The notes below the pieces were generated by a model. That model had not been told where the DNA came from and did not search any database. It was given only the letters and a program-made list of their open reading frames with translations. From Paracoccaceae bacterium (GTDB lineage: Bacteria; Pseudomonadota; Alphaproteobacteria; Rhodobacterales; Rhodobacteraceae), in assembly GCA_002708925.1 (NCBI GenBank), contig PAPN01000044.1, positions 1 through 56,616 of the forward strand: 56,616 nucleotides of DNA, read 5' to 3'. Position numbers and translations under genes: made by a program. The stretch's first letter is position 1. Each line of letters starts with the position of its first letter. Below, one piece after another: positions 35,194-43,970 of this stretch.

Positions 35194-36165
35194 TCAGTCG
35201 ATCAGACCCAGCTCTTTATAGGCTTTGGCCGCGCCTTCGTGCAGCGGCGCGCTCAGGCCGTCCTTGACCATCTGAGCGGGGTCAAGATTGGCAAAGGCCG
35301 GGTGCAGACCGCGGAAATCGTCGATGTTCTCCATCACGGATTTCGCAACCACATAGACGACATCCGCCGACACATCTGCCGAGGTCACAAAGGTGGCGCC
35401 CACACCAAAGGTGGTGGTGTCGGTGTCGGTGCCTTTATACATCCCCCCCGGAATGGTGGCGACGCGGTAGAAGGGATTGTCGGCAACCAGCTTTTCAACC
35501 GGTGCACCGGTCACGCTGACCAGGGTCGCGTCGCAGGTGGTGGTGGCTTCCTTGATGGCGGCGGCCGGGTGACCGATGGTGTAGATCATCGCGTCGATAT
35601 TGCCGTCGCACAGCTGCTTGGCCATCTCCGAGCCCTTGTATTCGGTCGCCAGCGCCAGATCATCCATGCCGATGCCGAACGCGTCCATGACCACTTCCAT
35701 CGTGGCGCGCTGACCCGAGCCGGGATTGCCGACGTTCACGCGCTTGCCCTTAAGGTCCTCGAAACCGCTGATGCCGCTGTCTGCGCGTACGATCAGGGTA
35801 AAGGGCTCGGGGTGGACCGACATCACGGCGCGAATTTCAGGGAACGGGTTGTCCGCGAATTTCGAGGTGCCGTTATAGGCGTGGTACTGCCAGTCGGACT
35901 GCGCAACGCCGAATTCCAGCTCGCCGGCCTTGATGGTGTTGATGTTGTAGACCGAGCCGCCGGTCGATTCCACGGCGCAGCGGATGCCGTGCTCTTTGCG
36001 GGACTTGTTCACCAGACGGCAGATCGCGCCCCCGGTGGGATAGTAAACGCCGGTGACGCCGCCGGTGCCGATCGAAATGAACTCCTGCGCCGCCGTCATC
36101 GAGGCCGCAGCCATCGCGCCCAGCAGCACCGAGCCGCCAATTTTCAGGTGTTTCAACATGTTCAT
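35194..36165 (-). CDS. TAXI family TRAP transporter solute receptor
   Basis: A 323-residue periplasmic binding protein. The signal peptide MNMLKHLKIGGSVLLGAMAA ends near TAAQ (about residue 26), then FISIGTGGVTGVYYPTGGAI and VESTGGSVYNINTIKAGELE, the hallmarks of the TAXI branch. DLKGKRVNVGNPGSGQRATM is the central ligand-site region. The start at 36165 follows GGGAGACT. It lies 19 bp after the rpiR gene and so is in the same operon. Known TAXI ligands include glutamate, 2-oxoglutarate and related acids; here the ligand is open. Confidence 0.92.
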   Translation of the reverse strand: MNMLKHLKIGGSVLLGAMAAASMTAAQEFISIGTGGVTGVYYPTGGAICRLVNKSRKEHGIRCAVESTGGSVYNINTIKAGELEFGVAQSDWQYHAYNGTSKFADNPFPEIRAVMSVHPEPFTLIVRADSGISGFEDLKGKRVNVGNPGSGQRATMEVVMDAFGIGMDDLALATEYKGSEMAKQLCDGNIDAMIYTIGHPAAAIKEATTTCDATLVSVTGAPVEKLVADNPFYRVATIPGGMYKGTDTDTTTFGVGATFVTSADVSADVVYVVAKSVMENIDDFRGLHPAFANLDPAQMVKDGLSAPLHEGAAKAYKELGLID

Positions 36166-36184
36166 AGTCTCCCTTGATAAAAAC

Positions 36185-37051
36185 TCACTCGGACCAGTAT
36201 TCCCCGAGCTCCTGGTTCTTTGCTTCGACCCGTTGGATCGCAGCGGTTGCATCTGCCTCTGAGTCGGCGACAATCATAGCAATTAATGTTTCGATCAACA
36301 CAACTGTCACGACGTAAGACGAGAAGAATTGCGGGCTTTCCGAGGGCACCACGAACCCGTGGGTCGCATGGGCGAAAGCCGGGCATTTATACGTATCGGT
36401 CACCAAAATGACCTCGGCGCCGCCTTCGCGGGCCTGTTTGGCGGCCACCACGGCGCGCTGCGCGAAGGGGCTTTTGGTGACGATGAACACCACATCCCCC
36501 GGCCTGAGCGTCGCAATACGCGACCCCAACGAGGCCCCCATCCGCCCCGCCAACTGCCAGTTCGGTGCAAAGTAATGCGCCAGATAGGCCATGTATTCCG
36601 CAATCCCCGTCGAGGCCAGCGCCCCCAGCAGCAAAACCTGCGGCGCCTGGCGCATCAGCGTGGCCGCCTGAATCAGCCGTGTTTCGTCTGCCTGGGCGAC
36701 GAATTCCTCGATATTGGCGATGCAGGCCTGGCTTTGCAGATGCAGGATGGATTGTCCCGTGCCCTTGCCGCTGCGCAGCTGTTCGGCCTTTTCGGACAGG
36801 CTAAGCACCTGCGCCCCAACCGAGCGGCGCGAAAGATCCTTCATCTCTTCGAAGCTTTCGAATCCCAGCGCCCGCGCAAGCCGCGAGAAGGTCGCCGGTG
36901 AGACTTTGCTTTCCATCGAGATCGAGCGCAGGCTGCGGCTGACAATCTCCAGAGGGTTGGCCAGCACGTAATCGGCCGCCTTCTGCAACTGACCCGACAG
37001 GCCTGCATAGCGTTCGGCCACGCGGTCTTGGAGTGTTTGATCGTGATTCAT
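36185..37051 (-). CDS. RpiR-family transcriptional regulator
   Basis: A 288-residue regulator. Residues about 5-80 are the RpiR helix-turn-helix (LSGQLQKAADYVLANPLEIV, SKVSPATFSRLARALGFESF). Residues about 120-270 form a SIS domain (VLLLGALASTGIAEYMAYLA, LRPGDVVFIVTKSPFAQR) that normally binds a phosphosugar or other metabolite. The start at 37051 (MNHDQTLQDR) follows GGGGGCGAA. First gene of the TRAP operon, divergent from the BKACE gene. Repeated TGAAA motifs around its promoter suggest it controls both directions. Confidence 0.9.
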   Translation of the reverse strand: MNHDQTLQDRVAERYAGLSGQLQKAADYVLANPLEIVSRSLRSISMESKVSPATFSRLARALGFESFEEMKDLSRRSVGAQVLSLSEKAEQLRSGKGTGQSILHLQSQACIANIEEFVAQADETRLIQAATLMRQAPQVLLLGALASTGIAEYMAYLAHYFAPNWQLAGRMGASLGSRIATLRPGDVVFIVTKSPFAQRAVVAAKQAREGGAEVILVTDTYKCPAFAHATHGFVVPSESPQFFSSYVVTVVLIETLIAMIVADSEADATAAIQRVEAKNQELGEYWSE

Positions 37052-37062
37052 TTCGCCCCCGT

Positions 37063-37120
37063 TGAAACAGAGCGTGGCAAGTGTTTCACTTATTGTCAAC
37101 TGCTGAAATATGTGTTTCAG
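37063..37120. promoter_or_regulatory. TGAAA/TTTCA operator cluster in the rpiR-BKACE control region
   Basis: CTGAAA (37103-37108), TATGTG, TTTCAG (37115-37120) is a perfect 6-6-6 palindrome. A second pair, TGAAAC (37063-37068) and GTTTCA (37083-37088), is 14 bp apart. A further CTGAAA lies at 37160-37165, touching the BKACE start codon. A TTGACA hexamer for the minus strand (37099-37094) is between the two pairs. Probable binding sites of the RpiR regulator. Confidence 0.6.
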
Positions 37121-37164
37121 TCATTCTCTGACGACCCCCGAAACGCACATATCGGCACACTGAA

Positions 37165-37965
37165 ATGACGACCCCCACCCCCCGGATTCCCCGAATCCCA
37201 CGGATCATGGTTGCCCTGAACGGCGCGCGGCGCAGTCAGGACCAGCACCCGAACCTACCCATCACAACACAGGAAATCGTTTCAGAAACAGTTGCTTGTG
37301 CGCAGGCTGGCGCCGACGCACTGCACCTGCATGTGCGCGCCGCAGACGGCCGGCATTCGCTGGATGCGGGGCGGTATCGCGAAACTCTGTCCGCCCTTCA
37401 GCAGGCCCTGCCCGGCTTCCCCGTTCAGATCACAACCGAGGCCGCCGGGATTTTCAGCGTTGCCCAGCAAATAGACACCGTGGCCGGGGTCCGGCCCTCG
37501 GCGGTCAGTATTTCCATTCGCGAAATGGCCCGCGATCCGGCGCGCGCCGCGCATATGTATGCCCTGTGTCAGGACATCGGGGCCCAGGTTCAGCATATCC
37601 TCTACACGCCCGAGGACACGGCCCAGTTGCTGCGCTGGCGCGATGCGGGCGTGGTAAAGGCCGATCAGTCCAGCGTGCTGTTCGTGCTGGGCGCTTATCA
37701 GCCGCCGCGCACTGCGCTGCCCGCGGATGTTGCCCCACTGCTGCGCGCCGCCCCCCCTGCCCTGACGGAGCGCATGGTCTGCGCCTTTGGCCCTTCGGAA
37801 CACGCCGTCCTGATCCAGGCCGCGCAGCACGGGGCCGACCTGCGCGTTGGGTTCGAGAACAATCTGCACAGCCCTCTGGGGCCTCTGGCGCGGTCGAATG
37901 CGGAAAATGTCGCGGCCCTGCGGGCTGCCCTGCCCGCGGCCCTGGCGGAAAAGGAATCCCTCTGA
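37165..37965 (+). CDS. Beta-keto acid cleavage enzyme (BKACE, DUF849 / Kce family)
   Basis: A 266-residue zinc enzyme family that exchanges a beta-keto acid with acetyl-CoA, giving acetoacetate and an acyl-CoA, as in the lysine fermentation enzyme Kce. The zinc site HLHVRAADGRH (His54, His56), the substrate-side ITTEAAG, and RVGFENN with the third ligand Glu are present. It is at the short end for the family (about 270-310). The N-terminus has a Pro-Arg-Ile repeat (RIPRIPRI), and Met15 is an alternative start. Its stop overlaps the aminotransferase start (TGATG). The true keto acid is unknown. Confidence 0.85.
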   Translation: MTTPTPRIPRIPRIMVALNGARRSQDQHPNLPITTQEIVSETVACAQAGADALHLHVRAADGRHSLDAGRYRETLSALQQALPGFPVQITTEAAGIFSVAQQIDTVAGVRPSAVSISIREMARDPARAAHMYALCQDIGAQVQHILYTPEDTAQLLRWRDAGVVKADQSSVLFVLGAYQPPRTALPADVAPLLRAAPPALTERMVCAFGPSEHAVLIQAAQHGADLRVGFENNLHSPLGPLARSNAENVAALRAALPAALAEKESL

Positions 37966-39287
37966 TGAGCCACGTCTTTGCGCGCAACTCGAAATTCCCG
38001 CCTCCGATGGTTTCGCATGGGAAGGGCGCCTATCTGTACGATCAGGCTGGCAAAGCCTATCTGAATTGCGGGGATGCTGCGGTATCCTGTCTGGGGCATG
38101 GCGATCCGCACGTTCAATCCGCCATCGCAAAACAGATGGAGAAGATCGCCTTTGCGCATACCGGCTTTTTCACCTCTGACCCGGCCGAGCAACTGGCCAA
38201 GCGCCTGACGGATCTGGCTCCGGGTGATCTGGATCGGGTTTATTTTGTCTCGGGCGGGTCCGAGGCAATGGAATCCGCGTTGAAGCTGGCCCGTCAGTAT
38301 TACCTGGAAATCGGTCAGCCCGCCCGCCACAGGGTAATCGCCCGCCGCCAGAGCTATCACGGGAATACGCTGGGCGCGCTGGCCACGGGCGGGAATGCCT
38401 GGCGGCGCGCGCCCTTCGCTCCGATGCTGATCGAGGTCAGCCACGTCGCGCCCTGCTATGCCTATCGCGACAAACGCAGCGATGAAACCGTGGCCGCCTA
38501 TGTCGCGCGTCTGATCGCCGAGCTGGAACAAGAGATCCTTGCCGTGGGGCCCAAAACCGTCATGGCCTTTGTCGCCGAGCCCGTTACCGGGGCGACTCAG
38601 GGCGCGGTGCCGCCTGTCGGGGACTATTTCGAACGCGTCCGGGCGCTGTGCGACAAATACGGCATCCTGCTGATCCTGGACGAGGTCATGTGCGGAATGG
38701 GCCGGACCGGCACGCTGTTCGCCGCCCAGCAATACAACGTCGCGCCGGATATCTGCGCAATCGCCAAGGGGCTGGGTGGGGGGTATCAGCCAATCGGCGC
38801 GATGCTGTGCACCAGGGCCATTCACGATGCGATCGCGGGCGGCACGGGCTTTTTCCAACACGGGCATACCTATCTGGGGCACCCGCTGGCCTGCGCCGCC
38901 GGTCTGGCTGTGCTCGAACGGTTGGTGGACGATGCCGTTCTGTCGCGCGTCACCCCTGCGGGCCTGAAACTGCACGCCGCTCTGAATGCGCGCCTGGCGC
39001 AGCATCCCCATGTCGGTGACATTCGCGGCGTGGGGCTGTTTCAGGGGATCGAGCTGGTCGCGGATCGTGCCAGCAAAGCCCCCTTTGCCCCGGCGGACAA
39101 ACGTCACGCGCAACTGAAGGCCGCCGCATTCGACGAAGGGCTGATCTGCTATCCGATGGGGGGCACCCTGGATGGCAAGCGGGGCGATCACGTGCTGCTG
39201 GCGCCGCCGTTCATCATCTCGGACGCGCAGATCGAGGAACTGGTCGATAAGCTGGCAAAGGCACTGGATCGCGCCCTGCCCGCCTGA
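37965..39287 (+). CDS. Class III PLP-dependent aminotransferase
   Basis: A 440-residue fold-type I enzyme. Hallmarks are VYFVSGGSEAMESALKLARQ (PLP phosphate site), RRQSYHGNTLGALATGG, ILDEVMCGMGRTG (Asp to PLP nitrogen) and AIAKGLGGGYQPIGAMLCT (Schiff-base Lys). It resembles the omega-amino acid/pyruvate branch more than GabT. Co-translated with the BKACE gene, so a likely order is uptake by TRAP, transamination of a beta-amino acid to a beta-keto acid, then cleavage. The start at 37965 is set by TGATG coupling; the open frame upstream is a shadow of the BKACE gene. Confidence 0.88.
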   Translation: MSHVFARNSKFPPPMVSHGKGAYLYDQAGKAYLNCGDAAVSCLGHGDPHVQSAIAKQMEKIAFAHTGFFTSDPAEQLAKRLTDLAPGDLDRVYFVSGGSEAMESALKLARQYYLEIGQPARHRVIARRQSYHGNTLGALATGGNAWRRAPFAPMLIEVSHVAPCYAYRDKRSDETVAAYVARLIAELEQEILAVGPKTVMAFVAEPVTGATQGAVPPVGDYFERVRALCDKYGILLILDEVMCGMGRTGTLFAAQQYNVAPDICAIAKGLGGGYQPIGAMLCTRAIHDAIAGGTGFFQHGHTYLGHPLACAAGLAVLERLVDDAVLSRVTPAGLKLHAALNARLAQHPHVGDIRGVGLFQGIELVADRASKAPFAPADKRHAQLKAAAFDEGLICYPMGGTLDGKRGDHVLLAPPFIISDAQIEELVDKLAKALDRALPA

Positions 39288-39299
39288 TCCCGGCCCCGC

Positions 39300-41300
39300 T
39301 TAGCGTTTCTTGGGGCCGGCCTGTTTTCCCTTGGCCGCCTTGGCTGCGGCCGCGCGGGCGCGGTTTTTCTTGCTGTTCGGCTTACCTTTGGGCGGAGGCG
39401 GCCCCTTGCGCTTTTCCCCACGCAATGGGCGCGGATCGTCTTTGCCGCCTTTCGCGGCCCCATCCGGGCGCGGGCCCGCTGGCTTGCGCTTGCCCGGCGC
39501 AGCCTTCCACGGCGCATCCGGATCGCGCGTGTCGGGCTTGCCCGCCTTGGGACCGCGCGGTTTGCGATCTTCGGGTTTGGGTTTGCGGCGGCGCGGCTCG
39601 GGATCGTCGTTCCAGTCAATCGGCGGCGTGCCCGATTTGCGCGGGCCGGCGGTGCGTTCCGGTCGGCGTTCAGGCTGTCGTTCGGGCCGCCCCCGTCTGG
39701 TGTCGGGAAGATCCGGAGCCTGATCCAAACGCGTGATCTGCTTGGCCCCTTCGATCTTCATTTCCGGGCCGATTGCGGCCAGGAACCCGGCGACATCGGC
39801 CTCTCGGATTTCGACATAAGACAGGTCGTCGGCAATGCGGATCGCCCCGATCGAGCCCTTGGTAATATCGCCCGCCTTGCAGATCATCGGCAGCAGATGA
39901 CGCGGCGAGGCATTCTGATTGCGCCCCTCCGAGACAGAAAACCAGACGCTTGGGCCGAAGGGCTCACGCGGTTTGCGCGGCTCGGCCTGGACGGCGCCCA
40001 GCTCTTCGGGGGCGGAATGCTGCACCTTGTACTGGCGCAGATAGGCCGCGGCGATCTGTTCGGGCGTGAATTGCGCGATCAGCTTATCAACGGCGCCCCG
40101 CTCGCTTTCCGAGACCTCCTGATGCCAGTCATCCGCCGCCAACATGCGCTCTTCGTCGCGGGCAGAGACCTCGGCGGCCGAAGGGGCCGGGCCCCAATTC
40201 GCCGTCAGCTTGGCAAATCGCAGCAGGCGCTCGGTTTTCTTGCGCGCCGAAGGCACAACGACCAGCGCGCTGACGCCCTTGCGCCCTGCCCGGCCCGTGC
40301 GCCCCGAACGGTGCAGCAGCGTTTCGTGATTGTTGGGCAATTCGGCATGCACCACCAGATCCAGCTTGGGCAGGTCAATCCCCCGCGCAGCCACATCCGT
40401 GGCCACACAGACCCGCGCCCGCCCGTCCCGCATGGCCTGCAACGCGTTCGAGCGCTCGCTCTGGGTCAGCTCGCCTGACAGGGCCACAACGGAAAACCCC
40501 CGGTTCGACAGCCGCGTCGTCAATCGCGAAACCATCGCGCGGGTGTTGCAAAAAACAATCGCGTTCGGCGCCTCGTAATAGCGCAGCACATTGATCACGG
40601 CATTGTCGCCATCGCGTGGCGCCACCGTCATCGCGCGATATTCGATATCCGAGTGCTGAACCTGATCGCTGATCGTCGAAATCCGCTGGGCGTCGCGCTG
40701 ATACCGTTTGGCAAGCGCCCCGATCGACTTGGGCACCGTGGCCGAGAACAGCAGGGTCTGGCGCTCTTGCGGGGTTTGTTCAAGAATGAACTCCAGATCT
40801 TCGCGGAACCCCAGGTCCAGCATTTCATCCGCCTCGTCCAGCACAACCGAGCAGATATGCGTCAGATCAATAGAGCCGCGCATGATGTGATCGCGCAGCC
40901 GGCCGGGCGTGGCTACCACGATATGCGCCCCCCGCGCCAGCGCGCGGCGTTCGTCACGCATGTCCATGCCCCCCACACAAGAGGCCAACACCGCGCCCGC
41001 ATCCGCATAAAGCCAGCCCAGCTCGCGTTTGACCTGCAACGCCAGCTCGCGCGTTGGCGCGATGATCAGCCCCAGCGGCGCGGCGGCGGGGCCGAATGTG
41101 TCGTCTGCGCCCAGAACGCTGGGGGCAATCGCCAGGCCAAACCCGATGGTCTTGCCCGATCCGGTCTGAGCGGAAACCAACAGGTCCCGCCCTTGCAGAT
41201 CGGGGTCGGTGACAGCCTGCTGAACAGGTGTCAAACTATCATAGCCCTTACGGGCAAGCGCATCTGCGATCGTCTTTTTCAAAGCGGAGGGTCTTTGCAA
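39300..41300 (-). CDS. DEAD-box RNA helicase (DeaD/CsdA-like)
   Basis: A 666-residue ATP-dependent RNA helicase. Q motif near 21-28 (DSLTPVQQ), motif I AQTGSGKT (44-51), Ib region PTRELALQ, motif II VLDEADEMLDLGF, motif III SAT, and motif VI HRSGRTGRAGRKG are all visible. After the helicase core, residues about 455-530 look like a DbpA-type RNA-binding domain, and the last ~120 residues are a Lys/Arg/Pro-rich tail. No ATG fits the N-terminus; the start is TTG at 41300 or TTG at 41282, both without a clear ribosome site. Likely role in ribosome assembly or cold adaptation. Confidence 0.9.
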   Translation of the reverse strand: MQRPSALKKTIADALARKGYDSLTPVQQAVTDPDLQGRDLLVSAQTGSGKTIGFGLAIAPSVLGADDTFGPAAAPLGLIIAPTRELALQVKRELGWLYADAGAVLASCVGGMDMRDERRALARGAHIVVATPGRLRDHIMRGSIDLTHICSVVLDEADEMLDLGFREDLEFILEQTPQERQTLLFSATVPKSIGALAKRYQRDAQRISTISDQVQHSDIEYRAMTVAPRDGDNAVINVLRYYEAPNAIVFCNTRAMVSRLTTRLSNRGFSVVALSGELTQSERSNALQAMRDGRARVCVATDVAARGIDLPKLDLVVHAELPNNHETLLHRSGRTGRAGRKGVSALVVVPSARKKTERLLRFAKLTANWGPAPSAAEVSARDEERMLAADDWHQEVSESERGAVDKLIAQFTPEQIAAAYLRQYKVQHSAPEELGAVQAEPRKPREPFGPSVWFSVSEGRNQNASPRHLLPMICKAGDITKGSIGAIRIADDLSYVEIREADVAGFLAAIGPEMKIEGAKQITRLDQAPDLPDTRRGRPERQPERRPERTAGPRKSGTPPIDWNDDPEPRRRKPKPEDRKPRGPKAGKPDTRDPDAPWKAAPGKRKPAGPRPDGAAKGGKDDPRPLRGEKRKGPPPPKGKPNSKKNRARAAAAKAAKGKQAGPKKR

Positions 41301-41620
41301 TTAGGGGGTGACACGCGCTGCGCCGCATCACAATACAGCGTTACCGAAGGATAACCGCCGCCTCGTATAGGGTGAAACGCGCTTTGTATAGCGGTTTTTT
41401 CTGCTTTCGAAACGAACAATCGGCCCGGCGGCGCACAGCCCCCCCCGCAGCCCATAAGAAGCAGCCAGCTCAGATAAATGCCCCCCGATCTGCGCCCGCA
41501 CAAAGCACCGGACACTTCCGGTTTGCGCCGATTTGCGGCAGCATGGTTTTTGGTGAAAAATTCGCGCAGCCTTGAATTTCGACCTTGTTTCTCTGCGAGG
41601 CGGCACATATACCGGCCGAC
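41301..41620. other. Non-coding spacer between the helicase gene and tRNA-Ser
   Basis: 320 bp without a convincing gene. It should contain the helicase promoter (minus strand) and the tRNA promoter (plus strand). A weak TTGTTT (41585-41590) and CATATA (41606-41611) with 15-bp spacing precede the tRNA. Open frames here overlap the tRNA or lack coding character. No riboswitch or repeat recognised. Confidence 0.5.
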
Positions 41621-41710
41621 GGAGACGTGGCCGAGTGGTCGAAGGCGCTCCCCTGCTAAGGGAGTATACGGGAAACCGTATCGAGGGTTCGAATCCCTTC
41701 GTCTCCGCCA
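41621..41710 (+). tRNA. tRNA-Ser(GCT)
   Basis: A 90-nt class II tRNA. The acceptor stem GGAGACG (41621-41627) pairs with CGTCTCC (41700-41706), with discriminator G and an encoded CCA at 41708-41710. The anticodon arm CTCCCCTGCTAAGGGAG gives GCT, reading AGC/AGU. A long variable arm (TATACGGGAAACCGTAT) and TTCGAATCC in the T arm confirm serine. An integrase starts about 150 bp downstream, so the 3' end is the likely attachment site. Confidence 0.97.
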
Positions 41711-41746
41711 CCTACCATTTTTACTCAGTTGCGTTCGATGTTGTTT

Positions 41747-41768
41747 GGCCCCTTATGGGGCTGTTTTT
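41747..41768 (+). terminator. Terminator of tRNA-Ser
   Basis: GCCCC (41748-41752), TTAT, GGGGC (41757-41761) followed by TGTTTTTG is a compact Rho-independent terminator 38 bp past the tRNA. Confidence 0.75.
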
Positions 41769-41856
41769 GTTGATTTATCTGCATTCGTTGTTGCTATTGG
41801 TTTTTCTTCGACTAGACTCGTTTCTATTCATTGCGTGGTAGAAATTGTGGTATTTT

Positions 41857-43026
41857 ATGGCTGCTCTGAGCGGAAAGCTGACGAAGAATCTGGTGCGAAC
41901 ACTCGGCCCCGGTCGTCATGGCGACGGGAGCGGGTTGTACCTTGTAGTCGATCCATCGGGAGCGCGCAGGTGGATTGTGCGCGTCACCGTGAAAGGCCAG
42001 CGTAATCGCGAAGGTAAACCGTTGCGCACAGACTTCGGCTTGGGCGGAGCTGATGTAGTGACCCTGAACGAAGCGCGTGACCGAGCTCTAGAATATCGAC
42101 GGCTTGCAAAGCAGGGCATCAACCCGCGCTACAACGGGCGACAGGAGATACCTTGCTTCGAAGAGATTGCGCGGCAAGTTCACATTGAACGCTTGCCGAC
42201 GTGGAAGAATCCTAAACACGGCCAGCAGTGGATCAATACTCTAGCCGACTATGCATTCCCCAAAATAGGACGCCTGCCTGTTTCTGAGATCGGTCAACCC
42301 GAAGTCCTGCAAGTGCTATTGCCAGTCTGGACTGAGAAACATGAAACTGCAAAGCGGCTTGCGCAGCGGATAAAGGCCGTTCTAGACGTGGCGAAGTCAA
42401 AGGGCTTTCGTGACGGTGAAAATCCCGTGACTACGATCCGCGATGCTCGTGTTCTGCCGCAAGTTAAGCAGAAGGTGCAACACCACAAAGCCATGCACTG
42501 GAAAGATGTTCCCGCTTTCTATGCGGAACTGGCGACGAAAGACGCGATGGCCGCAAAGGCTCTCATGTTTACCTGCCTCACAGCCAGCCGAACAAGCGAA
42601 GTGCTTCATGCTCGCTGGGAAGAGTTTGATTTTGACCAACAGCTTTGGGTCGTTCCGGCTGTTCGGATGAAAGCGGATCAAGAACACCGCGTCCCCTTAA
42701 CGCCTGAGATGTTGGAAATCATTGAACCACTAAAAGCCCTTCGGTCTGACGTCGTTTTTGAAGGTCAAAAGCGCCACAAACCAATGAGCAACATGGCCAT
42801 GCTGATGCTGCTTCGCCGAATGAAGGTGGAGGGCATTACGGTTCATGGTTTTCGCTCGACGTTTCGGGACTGGGCTGCCGAGCAGCCGGATGTTCCCCGA
42901 GAGGTGGCTGAGCTGAGTTTAGCCCATAAGGTGGGGTCGGACGTCGAGCGCGCCTATGCGCGGTCAGACTTGTTGGAAAAGCGGCGACAGCTGATGGAAA
43001 GGTGGTGCGAGTATGTTGCCTCGTGA
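41857..43026 (+). CDS. Tyrosine recombinase/integrase (P4 type, DUF4102 N-terminus)
   Basis: A 389-residue site-specific recombinase. The N-terminal DUF4102 domain (KLTKNLVRTLGPGRHGDGSG, YLVVDPSGARRWIVRV) is typical of integrases that use tRNA genes. Catalytic residues are visible: Arg in LTASRTSEVLHARWE, HGFRSTFRDWA (His and Arg), and Tyr in ERAYARSDLLEKRR. The start at 41857 (MAALSGKL) is favoured over an upstream TTG. The full set of active-site residues suggests the enzyme is intact. It overlaps the next gene by 14 bp. Confidence 0.93.
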   Translation: MAALSGKLTKNLVRTLGPGRHGDGSGLYLVVDPSGARRWIVRVTVKGQRNREGKPLRTDFGLGGADVVTLNEARDRALEYRRLAKQGINPRYNGRQEIPCFEEIARQVHIERLPTWKNPKHGQQWINTLADYAFPKIGRLPVSEIGQPEVLQVLLPVWTEKHETAKRLAQRIKAVLDVAKSKGFRDGENPVTTIRDARVLPQVKQKVQHHKAMHWKDVPAFYAELATKDAMAAKALMFTCLTASRTSEVLHARWEEFDFDQQLWVVPAVRMKADQEHRVPLTPEMLEIIEPLKALRSDVVFEGQKRHKPMSNMAMLMLLRRMKVEGITVHGFRSTFRDWAAEQPDVPREVAELSLAHKVGSDVERAYARSDLLEKRRQLMERWCEYVAS

Positions 43027-43801
43027 GATCTGGGATGATGGACGCAAAACAAAACTCCCCGCCCTGCGACACGGTGCGTCCAACTACGACTACATCATGT
43101 ATCGTGCTGCCTGCGAGATAACGCATTGCCTGGAGAAATGGCTGAAGGCCCCGATGGACTACAATCAGACGTTTTTGCCAGCGGCTTTGATGCTGAACCA
43201 GTTTGAAGGCCCGGTTTGGATGCATCGCGATCAAGGTCAAGAAATCGGTGACATCCGCAAAGTAATCAAAGAGACGCGCAGAGCCAAACAATTGGTCAAA
43301 GCGGCCATTCATCTTGAAAAGACGGGGGAAGAAAATGCATCAAAAGTTGAACTGGATCGCGCGCTATGCCGGATGAAGGCACTCCCGCCACCCATCTCGC
43401 TTTGGATCGAAAACGCAGCCTGTGGAGCACCTTTGGAGTGGATGGGATTACTGGATAACATCCATAGTCTGTTCGCTGAATACGCCAAAGAACGCAGGGG
43501 CAATTCTGGGCATCAACGGGCGCGCACCGTGGCAATTATCGTGCGTGCGCTGTTTGAAATTTACTCTGACAAGCCTATTTCCCTGGGCGTAACTGAGCAG
43601 GTTCCCGAAGGTGATTTTGGTAAATGCCTTCAAGAGGTTTTTTCGCGAGCGGGCATTCCGGTCAACTTTTACCGCTACGCAAGAGAAGCCCGAGCGCTTG
43701 AACGGGATGACTACCAACTGAAAAAGTACTTAGATGTGCTCCAAACGCACCGTCCTGAGGAACCTCCAGCGCCTAAGGGACCCATAATCTACGAAGTTTG
43801 A
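43013..43801 (+). CDS. Hypothetical protein linked to the integrase
   Basis: A 262-residue soluble protein I do not recognise. It has no signal peptide or membrane helix and looks mostly helical, with several Trp and Cys (CEITHCLEKWLKAPMDY, SLWIENAACGAPLEWMG). Its start overlaps the end of the integrase gene by 14 bp, so the two are co-translated, which suggests an element-linked function. Base composition is like the integrase and unlike core genes. The N-terminus MLPREIWDDGRK is set by that overlap; a later start is possible. Confidence 0.65.
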   Translation: MLPREIWDDGRKTKLPALRHGASNYDYIMYRAACEITHCLEKWLKAPMDYNQTFLPAALMLNQFEGPVWMHRDQGQEIGDIRKVIKETRRAKQLVKAAIHLEKTGEENASKVELDRALCRMKALPPPISLWIENAACGAPLEWMGLLDNIHSLFAEYAKERRGNSGHQRARTVAIIVRALFEIYSDKPISLGVTEQVPEGDFGKCLQEVFSRAGIPVNFYRYAREARALERDDYQLKKYLDVLQTHRPEEPPAPKGPIIYEV

Positions 43802-43852
43802 CAGACCATTCGACAGCGGCGTTGTGGTCAATTTGAATACGGCTCGTCGTGG

Positions 43853-43867
43853 GTTCTTAATAAGAAC
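43853..43867. promoter_or_regulatory. Palindrome upstream of the excisionase-like gene
   Basis: GTTCTTA-A-TAAGAAC is a perfect 7-1-7 palindrome 103 bp before the excisionase-like start, in a 169-bp AT-rich gap. It looks like an operator or a recombinase/excisionase arm site. It does not match the GTTC-N7-GTTC LexA box of alphaproteobacteria. Confidence 0.45.
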
Positions 43868-43970
43868 GCGTGGCCGCGAAATTTGATAAAATTGTATTGT
43901 CGGTTTTGCGAGAGGATGCGTCCTCATTCGTTCATGTTCGATTTCACACCAACATATTGGGAGAAGTCGG

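Noticed and set aside
41328-41711. 127-codon minus-strand frame
   Set aside because: It runs through the tRNA-Ser gene and has no ribosome site or domain.
43853-43867. LexA box reading of the palindrome
   Set aside because: Alphaproteobacterial SOS boxes are direct repeats GTTC-N7-GTTC; this site is an inverted repeat with a 1-bp centre.
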